Below, one piece after another: positions 1 through 5,234 of a stretch of DNA of 5,234 nucleotides. A program made the position numbers and the translations under genes. The DNA is from Actinomycetota bacterium. GTDB lineage: Bacteria > Actinomycetota > Actinomycetes > Mycobacteriales > Mycobacteriaceae. The DNA lies in NCBI GenBank assembly GCA_005789055.1, contig SYAA01000420.1, positions 1 to 5,234 on the forward strand. The letters are read 5' to 3'. The notes beneath the pieces were generated by a model. That model saw only the letters and a program-made list of their open reading frames with translations, was not told the DNA's origin and did not search any database. Position 1 is the stretch's first letter, and each line of letters opens with the position of its first letter.

Positions 1-1
1 C

Positions 2-508
<507 letters not shown>

Positions 509-546
509 CCCACCGCCCTGCCCGGCCCACCTAGGAGATAGTCGCA

Positions 547-1074
547 ATGCCCAAGCCCACCAAGGGGCCTCGCCTCGGCGGGTCGTCCTCGCACCAGAAG
601 GCGCTGCTGGCCAACCTGGCCGCGTCGCTGTTCGAGCACGGCCGGATCAAGACCACCGAGCCCAAGGCCCGGGCGCTGCGGCCCTACGCCGAGAAGCTCA
701 TCACCCATGCCAAGAAGGGCACGCTGCACAACCGGCGTGAGGTGATGAAGAAGATCCGCGACAAGGACGTGGTGCACGCCCTGTTCGCCGAGATCGGTCC
801 GTTCTTCGCCGATCGCAGCGGTGGCTACACCCGCATCATCAAGGTGGAGGCGCGCAAGGGCGATAACGCCCCGATGGCCGTCATCGAACTGGTGCGGGAG
901 AAGACCGTCACCTCCGAGGCCGATCGGGCGCGCCGTGCGGCCACCAAGGCCGCCAAGAAGGCCGCGGCCCCGGTGGCCGCCGTCGAGACTCCACTCGAGG
1001 AGATCGAAGCCGAAGACGCGGCGATCGCCGATGCACAAACGGCCGAAGAATCGGCCGAGGCTGACGAGTCCTGA
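547..1074 (+). CDS. rplQ: 50S ribosomal protein L17 (bL17)
   Basis: bL17 is a large-subunit protein that binds 23S rRNA. The protein has 175 residues against about 127 in E. coli. The conserved core covers residues 1-117, starting [20 protein letters not shown], with [19 protein letters not shown] in the middle and ending [11 protein letters not shown]. Residues 118-175 are an actinobacterial-type tail with separated charge: a basic Ala/Arg/Lys stretch (about 126-139) followed by an acidic Ala/Glu/Asp stretch (about 147-175). It is probably disordered. The ATG at 547 is supported by a strong AGGAGA Shine-Dalgarno at 533-538 with good spacing. The gene lies 38 nt after rpoA, and truA begins within or just after its end, so the three genes probably share a transcript. 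Mycobacterial L17 proteins are commonly of this extended length. Confidence 0.98.
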   Translation: MPKPTKGPRLGGSSSHQKALLANLAASLFEHGRIKTTEPKARALRPYAEKLITHAKKGTLHNRREVMKKIRDKDVVHALFAEIGPFFADRSGGYTRIIKVEARKGDNAPMAVIELVREKTVTSEADRARRAATKAAKKAAAPVAAVETPLEEIEAEDAAIADAQTAEESAEADES

Positions 1075-1084
1075 CGACGGGCCG

Positions 1085-1918
1085 GTGCGACTCCGGCTCG
1101 ATATCGCCTACGACGGCACGGACTTCCACGGCTGGGCGGCCCAGAGCGGGGTTCGCACCGTAGCGGGGGTCCTCGACGAGGCGTTGTCGACCGTGTTTCG
1201 GTCGCCCGTGCGATTGTTCGCCGCCGGACGCACCGACGCCGGCGTGCACGCGAGTGGTCAGGTGGCGCATACCGATATTGACTCCGGTGTGCTGAGCAAT
1301 GCCTACTCGCGGGGCGCCAACCGTTCCGAAGGCGAGTTCGCAGCGCTGGTGCGCAGGCTCGCCCGATTCCTTCCCGACGATGTCCGGGTGCGCCAGATCA
1401 GCCGGGCACCAGCGGGATTCGACGCGCGCTTCTCAGCACTGCGCCGGCACTACGTTTATCGGCTGGCGTTGGCACCCCACGGCGCGGAACCACAGGATTC
1501 CCGCTTCGTCACGCCGTGGCCGCGAGCGCTGGACATCGACGCGATGGCGACTGCGTCGCGCTCACTGCTGGGTTTGCATGATTTCGCCGCCTTCTGCCGA
1601 CACCGGCCGGGCGCGACGACCATCCGCGAACTGCAGCGGTTGGACTGGATCCGTAACGCAGACCTCGTCACCGCGCACGTCACCGCGGATGCATTTTGTT
1701 GGTCGATGGTGCGGTCATTGGTAGGCGCGCTGCTTGCGGTCGGCGAGGGCCGGCGCGAACCAGACTGGTGCGCAGCGCAATTGGCCGCCAGGGAGCGCTC
1801 CGGCGATTTTGCGGCTGCCCCCGCCCGAGGGCTAACCCTGATGGCGGTCGACTATCCTCCCGACGAAGAATTGGCTGCGCGAGCGGCTGTGACCCGGGAC
1901 GTGCGTTCCGGCGACTAG
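1085..1918 (+). CDS. truA: tRNA pseudouridine(38-40) synthase TruA
   Basis: TruA isomerises uridines 38-40 in the tRNA anticodon stem-loop to pseudouridine. From GTG 1085 the product is 277 residues (E. coli: 270). It shows the N-terminal [16 protein letters not shown], the catalytic motif [17 protein letters not shown] with nucleophile Asp51, [16 protein letters not shown] (112-127), the [15 protein letters not shown] helix, and the C-terminal [14 protein letters not shown] (245-258). A linker rich in Ser/Arg/Asn/Glu (about 66-85) precedes the second half, as I recall from mycobacterial TruA. The start is uncertain. GTG 1085 lies 10 nt after the rplQ stop and immediately precedes the conserved core. 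An in-frame ATG at 1031 would give 295 residues and overlap rplQ by 44 nt, but has no good Shine-Dalgarno, and its extra residues look like out-of-frame rplQ tail. Coupling to rplQ translation is likely. The TAG stop (1916-1918) overlaps the stop of the convergent cutinase gene. Confidence 0.96.
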   Translation: MRLRLDIAYDGTDFHGWAAQSGVRTVAGVLDEALSTVFRSPVRLFAAGRTDAGVHASGQVAHTDIDSGVLSNAYSRGANRSEGEFAALVRRLARFLPDDVRVRQISRAPAGFDARFSALRRHYVYRLALAPHGAEPQDSRFVTPWPRALDIDAMATASRSLLGLHDFAAFCRHRPGATTIRELQRLDWIRNADLVTAHVTADAFCWSMVRSLVGALLAVGEGRREPDWCAAQLAARERSGDFAAAPARGLTLMAVDYPPDEELAARAAVTRDVRSGD

Positions 1919-2580
1919 AGGCGTGCCGCGGCGAAGGCGGCGGCTTGATCAACCAGGCCGGAGTCAATGTAGGCAGGTTGCAGGTGAGCCGACCAGTTGC
2001 CGACGAAGTCTCCGATGGGGTCGTCGGGATTGAGGCCTCCACTGCAGATCGGGTCGGTTTCGGTGCACAGGTCGATGGTCTTGCCGCCATACAGTGGACT
2101 GATTTCGGATACCGGACCGAAGAAGGGAATGGTTCCGTTGCCGAACAATGCCACCGCGGCGATGCGGTCGCTCATCTGAGGCGGCAGGGGATTGGTGTAA
2201 CCGAACATCGCCGTAGAAGCGCCGAGCACGATGTCAGCGACCGCGGCACCGAGGGAGTAGCCCCCCAGCACCATGGCGGTGTCGGGGCAGTTGGCCGCCA
2301 CGTAGGTGATGCGTTTGCTCATGTCATTGGCGCCCTGGATGACCTCGGTATCCGCCGGGTAGTTCACGGCGTAGGAGCCGACACTTTTGGCGGTCTTCGA
2401 CCGCAGGGCATCGACGAACGCGTTGCCGACCTGTCCGGCGCCCGGTGGCTCGGTTCGACCTCGGGCGAAGATCACCTCGACCTGCGGGCACGGTGCGGCC
2501 GACGCCGGCGGCGGGGCGAGCCACAGGGCCGCGACGCCGGAGATCACCGACACCACGCTGCTCACCCGTCTCACGTGCAT
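1915..2580 (-). CDS. Secreted cutinase-family serine esterase, divergent paralogue (cutinase C)
   Basis: This is an alpha/beta-hydrolase of the cutinase family, which hydrolyses ester bonds in lipids at or outside the mycobacterial envelope. It has 221 residues. A Sec signal peptide has basic MHVRR, a hydrophobic core, and probable cleavage after ASA near residue 28. The mature part begins [13 protein letters not shown]. The triad is Ser109 in GYSLGA, Asp176 in CTETDPIC and His199 in WSAHL. Cysteines 31/98 and 172/179 fit the two family disulfides. It differs from its two neighbours: GYSLGA replaces GYSQGA, ARGRTE replaces ARGTSE at the oxyanion region, and Asp-to-His spacing is 23 rather than 12 residues. 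ATG 2580 is chosen because AGGA (2588-2591) lies 7 nt upstream; a GTG one codon earlier (2583) is possible. It is third in the cutinase run, 54 nt after cutinase B. Its TAG overlaps the truA stop. The substrate cannot be inferred. Confidence 0.94.
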   Translation of the reverse strand: MHVRRVSSVVSVISGVAALWLAPPPASAAPCPQVEVIFARGRTEPPGAGQVGNAFVDALRSKTAKSVGSYAVNYPADTEVIQGANDMSKRITYVAANCPDTAMVLGGYSLGAAVADIVLGASTAMFGYTNPLPPQMSDRIAAVALFGNGTIPFFGPVSEISPLYGGKTIDLCTETDPICSGGLNPDDPIGDFVGNWSAHLQPAYIDSGLVDQAAAFAAARL

Positions 2581-2586
2581 CACGCC

Positions 2587-2592
2587 ATCCTA
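2587..2592 (-). promoter_or_regulatory. Overlapping Shine-Dalgarno and possible -10 before cutinase C
   Basis: The minus-strand TAGGAT contains AGGA (2588-2591), 7 nt before ATG 2580, a sensible Shine-Dalgarno. The same six bases fit TANNNT and lie exactly 6 nt before that ATG, so they could also be a -10 for a leaderless transcript of cutinase C alone. A TTGGCG lies 19 nt upstream of it, slightly too far for a good -35. The Shine-Dalgarno reading is the simpler one; the promoter reading is speculative. Confidence 0.4.
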
Positions 2593-2634
2593 GCTGGAAC
2601 TTCGATGCCGCCGCCAAGGGCAGATTCATGCAGC

Positions 2635-3279
2635 TCAGAGCAAGCTGGACACAAATCCGGCAGCCTGGCCCACCAGGGGGGTCTTCTCGTAACTGGTGTG
2701 CGCGAACGGATTGCGGCCCTGGGAGCAGATCGGGTCACCGTCGTTGCACAAATCGATCCCCTTGCCCGCGAAGGGCATCATCGCGATCGAGACCGGCTTG
2801 CCGAATTTGGCGGAGGGATTCCCGAACACCGCCACGGCCGCCACCTTGTCGGCGAGTATCGGCGGCAGCGGTGGCGCTGATCCGATTTCGCCGATCTTGT
2901 CGCCCAACGGCGGTATGCCCACCAGCATGTCGACTACTGCCGCGCCCTGGGAATAGCCACCGAGGACGTACCGGGTCGACGGGCATTGCTGCGACATCGC
3001 CGCGATCCGGTTGGTGGCGTCGGCGGCTCCGTCGGCGGCGGCGAGGAAGTCGTAGGTGGCCGGATAGTTGACGCCGTAGATGCCGAGGCTGCGGCCGCCG
3101 AGTTGAGGCGCCAACTGGCTGGCGAGGGCCTGCCCCACCCGACCCGCGCCCACCGGTTCGCTGGTGCCGCGGGCGAAGATCAACTCCACGTCCGGGCACG
3201 GCGCGCTGTGGGCGGTAGGCGCGAAAGCAATGAGCGCCGCTGGCGCGGCGGTGGTCAGAAGCGCGGTGAGGATTCGCAT
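2635..3279 (-). CDS. Secreted cutinase-family serine esterase (cutinase B)
   Basis: A cutinase-like alpha/beta-hydrolase of 214 residues. A short Sec signal peptide (MRILTALLTTAAPAALIAFA) is probably cleaved near residue 25 (AHS), and the mature part starts APCPDVELIFARGTSEP. The catalytic triad is Ser110 in GYSQGA, Asp182 in CNDGDPIC and His194 in PFAHTSY. Disulfide candidates are Cys28-Cys99 and Cys178-Cys185. ATG 3279 is supported by AGGA 8 nt upstream (3288-3291), and the signal peptide begins exactly there. The frame is open further upstream to 3393, but that part would overlap cutinase A and encodes nothing signal-like. The Shine-Dalgarno uses the last two bases of the cutinase A stop codon, so translation is probably coupled. 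It is a near relative of cutinase A: in the segment from G(I/V)YGVNYPA to the end of the AADGA helix I count 20 of 27 residues identical. This points to tandem duplication. It most resembles my recollection of M. tuberculosis Rv3452 (Cut4/Culp4), but lipid substrate remains open. Confidence 0.95.
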   Translation of the reverse strand: MRILTALLTTAAPAALIAFAPTAHSAPCPDVELIFARGTSEPVGAGRVGQALASQLAPQLGGRSLGIYGVNYPATYDFLAAADGAADATNRIAAMSQQCPSTRYVLGGYSQGAAVVDMLVGIPPLGDKIGEIGSAPPLPPILADKVAAVAVFGNPSAKFGKPVSIAMMPFAGKGIDLCNDGDPICSQGRNPFAHTSYEKTPLVGQAAGFVSSLL

Positions 3280-3287
3280 TGGCCCGG

Positions 3288-3291
3288 TCCT
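3288..3291 (-). promoter_or_regulatory. Shine-Dalgarno of cutinase B overlapping the cutinase A stop codon
   Basis: On the minus strand the stop TAG (3292-3290) of cutinase A runs into AGGA (3291-3288), which is followed by 8 nt and ATG 3279. A ribosome terminating on A would sit on the initiation site of B, so translational coupling is likely. The site also decides the start of B in favour of ATG 3279 over upstream in-frame codons. Confidence 0.65.
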
Positions 3292-3943
3292 AGAGCAGTC
3301 CGGCGACAAACGCGGCGGCTTGGCCTGTGAGTCCGTCGGGGCCGTAGCTGCGATGGGCTGGAACGTCATTGCCATTCGAGCACACCGGATCACCGGCGTT
3401 GCAGAGATCGATCGCGCGGGTGCCGTATACCGGACTCGATGTCAGTGGCAGGCCGATCCTTGTCGTCGGGTTGCCGAAAACCGCCACTGCGGCAACGCGG
3501 TCGGGGACGTTGGGCGGTAGTGGATTAGTGAAACCGATCGCCGGGAAGGGCACCGAGGTGATGATGTCCATGACCGCCGCGCCCTGTGAGTAGCCGCCCA
3601 GCACCAGCCTGGTGCCGGGACAGTTGTTAACGACGTTCTGAATGTGGGCGCTGGCGTCATTGGCGCCGTCTGCGGCGGTCAGGAAGTCGTAGCTGGCGGG
3701 GTAGTTCACGCCGTAGACCCCCACGCTGCGGTTGCCGACCCGGGCCGCCAGATCGCTGACGAACGCCTCGCCGACACGGCCGATTCCGGGCAACTCGCTG
3801 GTACCGCGGGCGAACACCACTTCGATGTCGTTGCACACCACCGCGTTGGCGGGCGGCGCCGAGGGCAGCGCGCTGATGATCGTGGCGGCAGCGAGGAAGG
3901 TAGCCGCACCTGCGCGAGTGCGGAGGGACACGGTTGACGTCAC
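3290..3943 (-). CDS. Secreted cutinase-family serine esterase, first gene of the cluster (cutinase A)
   Basis: A cutinase-like alpha/beta-hydrolase of 217 residues from GTG 3943. The Sec signal peptide runs from basic VSLRTR through AATFLAAATIISAL to an ANA cleavage site (about residue 34). The mature part has CNDIEVVFARGTSELPGIG, YGVNYPASYDFLTAADGAND, the nucleophile Ser119 in GYSQGAAV, Asp185 in CNAGDPVC and His197 in VPAHRSY. Cysteines 37/108 and 181/188 fit the conserved disulfides. The GTG has no Shine-Dalgarno, but TACGAT (a -10 match) ends 6 nt before it, so a leaderless mRNA starting at the GTG is likely. The frame is open upstream to 4060, but that part is Pro/Arg-rich, crosses the divergent gene's start and would bury the signal peptide. 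Cutinase B begins 10 nt after its TAG (3290-3292). The layout resembles M. tuberculosis Rv3451/Rv3452 and the M. smegmatis locus of trehalose dimycolate hydrolase MSMEG_1529; which cutinase here is orthologous cannot be settled by eye. Confidence 0.95.
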   Translation of the reverse strand: MTSTVSLRTRAGAATFLAAATIISALPSAPPANAVVCNDIEVVFARGTSELPGIGRVGEAFVSDLAARVGNRSVGVYGVNYPASYDFLTAADGANDASAHIQNVVNNCPGTRLVLGGYSQGAAVMDIITSVPFPAIGFTNPLPPNVPDRVAAVAVFGNPTTRIGLPLTSSPVYGTRAIDLCNAGDPVCSNGNDVPAHRSYGPDGLTGQAAAFVAGLL

Positions 3944-3949
3944 GAAACG

Positions 3950-3955
3950 ATCGTA
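3950..3955 (-). promoter_or_regulatory. -10 element of the cutinase cluster, leaderless start
   Basis: On the minus strand TACGAT matches the mycobacterial TANNNT -10 consensus. It is followed by 6 nt and then GTG at 3943, which puts the expected transcription start on the first base of the start codon. No TTGNNN -35 is visible at 16-19 nt spacing, which is common for mycobacterial promoters. The absence of any Shine-Dalgarno before the GTG supports leaderless translation. The call is inferred from motif and spacing only. Confidence 0.6.
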
Positions 3956-4017
3956 CAGATGCGGCGGTGGGGGACCCCGCCTGTGGATTCCCGGCGTGCC
4001 CCGGGTTCGGAGAGCTC

Positions 4018-4023
4018 TATTTT
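4018..4023 (+). promoter_or_regulatory. -10 element of the Rv3446c-family gene, possible leaderless start
   Basis: TATTTT on the plus strand matches TANNNT and stands out as an A/T-only run in GC-rich DNA. The next 6 nt are GAGGCG, then two consecutive GTG codons at 4030 and 4033. Transcription starting at 4030 would give a leaderless mRNA. The GAGG at 4024-4027 could instead act as a Shine-Dalgarno for GTG 4033 (5-nt spacing) if transcription starts farther upstream. No clear -35 is seen. The element is divergent from the cutinase -10, the two lying about 62 nt apart. Confidence 0.5.
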
Positions 4024-4029
4024 GAGGCG

Positions 4030-5234
4030 GTGGTGACGACCATCGGGGTGCCGCGATCAACCGCTGTCACGGTCGTCGAAGTCGGCCCCGCAGGCGTGCA
4101 GGTGTTGCGTGGCCCCTCGGCCGATCGGCCCGACGAGGCGATGGTGTCGGCGGTCCTCGACGGGATCGACGACGACGTGGCGCTGTTCGACGAGCGACCG
4201 GTCGCGGTCGCCGCACTCATGCGCGCTGTGATGTCGTCGATCCTGGGCGATTCCCGGGATCCGGTGGTGATCGTGCACCCGTCCTGGTGGTCGCGAGCGC
4301 GGATCGACCTCGTCGTGCGGTCGTCGGGCGCGACCCGGAAGGTGTTCGCGGTCAGCAGGTCCGAGGTTGCCCGCGCTGCTGGCCCGGTCGGACCGGTCAT
4401 CGAGATCGCCGAGGAGTTCGTGGCCGTGGCTGGTCCAGGACTGCGGGTGTTCGGCCGCGGGAACATCGAATCGGTCGCAGCGGTTGCGGCGGAGTCCGAC
4501 CAGTCCGGCGATGTTCTTCTCGATGCCCCAGCCGGGATCGCCGGGTCGGCCCAGACCGCGGAGGGGCTTCGGGTCGCCCTGGCGGCCCGCGGTCGGTCTG
4601 CGCGTGACGTCGACGTCGCCGCGATCGCCGGAGCCGTCCCCGCCCGGCGACGCATTCGCGGACTCGTCGCGGCGTTCATGGTCGCGTCGGGGGTACTGGC
4701 AGCCCTGGTTCTGCCCGATGGGCGCGAGTTGGGTCGGCCCGATGGGCGCGAGTTTGTCGGTGCCGCCGTCGCGACGCCCGACGGCGGTGCACCGGCACCG
4801 GCGGCGGTGCACCTGGTGGAGGGCCGGATCGTGGTCGAGGTTCCGCTGCACTGGAACGTCGAACGGGTGCGGTCCGGGTCCGGGTCCCGGCGGGTGCAGG
4901 TGGACTCACCCACCGATGCCGACATCGCGCTGCACATCACTGCGTCCTACGCGCCGGGCAGCACCCTGGCCCAGGCCGCCGAGGTGCTCGGCGATGCGGT
5001 CGCCGCTGCGACTCCCGGGGTTGTCGTCGGCTTCCGCGCGGCCGGCGAGGTGGCCGGGCGTCCGGCGGTGACCTATCGGGAGGTGCGGGCCGGACGGGTC
5101 GTCGACTGGTCGGTGGTGCTGTCCGGGTCGACCCGGATTGGCATCGGCTGCCAGAGCGCCCCGGACCGGACGGAGGTGGTCCGGAGTGCGTGCGAGCAGG
5201 CGATCCGTACGGCTCGGGAGCTGGGAACCGGTGC
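4030..5234 (+). CDS. Type VII secretion-associated protein, Rv3446c family (ESX-4; 3' partial)
   Basis: The frame stays open to the window end, giving 401 codons. M. tuberculosis Rv3446c is about 404 residues, so the stop is probably just outside. Numbering from GTG 4030, residues 1 to ~200 form a soluble domain with VVIVHPSWW (79-87). ARRRIR (205-210) precedes a single membrane helix (about 209-227), so by the positive-inside rule the N-terminus is cytosolic. A 16-residue region made of an 8-residue duplication (228-243) and an Ala/Pro-rich linker follow. The C-terminal domain (about 263-397) matches the Rv3446c-family domain as I know it: VEVPLHWNVER, SYAPGSTLAQAAEVL, GFRAAGEVAGRPAVTYRE, VDWSVVL, IGIGCQ, VRSACEQAIRTAR. 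Its Cys374 and Cys388 are the only cysteines, so an extracytoplasmic disulfide is plausible. Family genes belong to ESX-4 loci near esxU/esxT; the molecular function is not established. GTG 4033 is an equally possible start; GTG 3967 is unlikely because it precedes the -10. Confidence 0.88.
   Translation, partial: MVTTIGVPRSTAVTVVEVGPAGVQVLRGPSADRPDEAMVSAVLDGIDDDVALFDERPVAVAALMRAVMSSILGDSRDPVVIVHPSWWSRARIDLVVRSSGATRKVFAVSRSEVARAAGPVGPVIEIAEEFVAVAGPGLRVFGRGNIESVAAVAAESDQSGDVLLDAPAGIAGSAQTAEGLRVALAARGRSARDVDVAAIAGAVPARRRIRGLVAAFMVASGVLAALVLPDGRELGRPDGREFVGAAVATPDGGAPAPAAVHLVEGRIVVEVPLHWNVERVRSGSGSRRVQVDSPTDADIALHITASYAPGSTLAQAAEVLGDAVAAATPGVVVGFRAAGEVAGRPAVTYREVRAGRVVDWSVVLSGSTRIGIGCQSAPDRTEVVRSACEQAIRTARELGTG
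4714..4761 (+). repeat. In-frame 24-nt tandem duplication just after the membrane helix
   Basis: Two adjacent 24-nt units (4714-4737 and 4738-4761) share their first 17 nt exactly and then diverge. They encode PDGRELGR followed by PDGREFVG. The period is eight codons, so the frame is kept. It lies where the Rv3446c-family protein leaves the membrane and joins the linker, a position that should tolerate length change. It looks like a fairly recent slippage or duplication event. Confidence 0.8.

Noticed and set aside
2548..2580. Possible twin-arginine (Tat) signal in cutinase C (VRRVSSVVS)
   Set aside because: The RR pair lacks the following F-L-K-like residues of the Tat motif, and the peptide otherwise looks like an ordinary Sec signal.
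1696..2880. A 394-codon plus-strand open frame running across truA, cutinase C and into cutinase B
   Set aside because: It is antisense to two genes with intact catalytic motifs, overlaps truA, and its product is Arg/Gly/His-rich without domains. GC-biased third positions commonly open such shadow frames.
3280..3393. N-terminal extension of cutinase B up to 3393
   Set aside because: It overlaps the end of cutinase A by about 100 nt, encodes no signal-like sequence, and ATG 3279 has a good Shine-Dalgarno and begins a standard signal peptide.
3944..4060. N-terminal extension of cutinase A up to an ATG at 4060
   Set aside because: It would place 39 Pro/Arg-rich residues before a clear signal peptide and overlap both the -10 element and the start of the divergent gene.
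4795..4890. Short GC-rich repeats such as GGTGCACC and GGGTCC runs late in the window
   Set aside because: They are short, lie inside conserved coding sequence, and are expected by chance at this base composition.
4017..4940. A 307-codon minus-strand open frame opposite the Rv3446c-family gene
   Set aside because: The product is low-complexity Thr/Ser/Arg/Ala with no recognisable domain, while the opposite strand encodes a recognisable family domain across the same bases.

Overview
The window looks like a chromosomal segment of a Mycobacterium (Mycolicibacterium-type, probably rapid-growing) species. The DNA is very GC-rich by eye, with GC-biased third codon positions. The rpoA-rplQ-truA order, a cluster of secreted cutinase-like esterases directly after truA, and a gene of the ESX-4 (type VII secretion) locus together match the mycobacterial ribosomal-protein/ESX-4 neighbourhood. 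In M. tuberculosis this neighbourhood runs from Rv3457c to about Rv3443c.

Positions 1-1918 (+ strand): the 3' half of rpoA (RNA polymerase alpha), rplQ (ribosomal protein bL17) and truA (tRNA pseudouridine synthase) form a tight co-directional run. The gaps are 38 nt and about 10 nt, with no visible terminator. This is the conserved housekeeping end of the alpha operon.

Positions 1915-3943 (- strand): three cutinase-family serine esterases in tandem, each with a Sec signal peptide, an intact Ser-Asp-His triad and four cysteines. Transcription starts at 3943, so gene order is cutinase A (3290-3943), B (2635-3279), C (1915-2580). A and B are close paralogues. C is more divergent, with altered oxyanion-region residues and a longer Asp-to-His loop. 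The last gene converges on truA so tightly that the two stop codons share one CTAG. M. smegmatis MSMEG_1529 and M. tuberculosis Rv3451, reported as trehalose dimycolate hydrolases, come from this same locus, so a role in mycomembrane lipid turnover is plausible but not assignable per gene.

Positions 3944-4029: an 86-nt divergent promoter region. Both flanking genes have a TANNNT -10 element exactly 6 nt upstream of a GTG codon, the layout expected for leaderless mycobacterial transcripts.

Positions 4030-5234 (+ strand): a reading frame open to the window end encodes a type VII secretion-associated protein of the Rv3446c family (ESX-4). It has an N-terminal cytosolic domain, one membrane helix and an extracytoplasmic C-terminal domain with two cysteines. 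It lies directly beside the cutinases, whereas in M. tuberculosis eccB4, mycP4, eccD4 and eccC4 lie in between. The ESX-4 core is therefore absent from this junction, either moved or lost.

Most of the window is ordinary core mycobacterial content. I did not find a clearly new system. The points most worth checking are the missing ESX-4 core, the divergent leaderless promoters, the atypical cutinase C, and the possible degenerate Hsp70/actin-like N-terminus of the Rv3446c-family protein.
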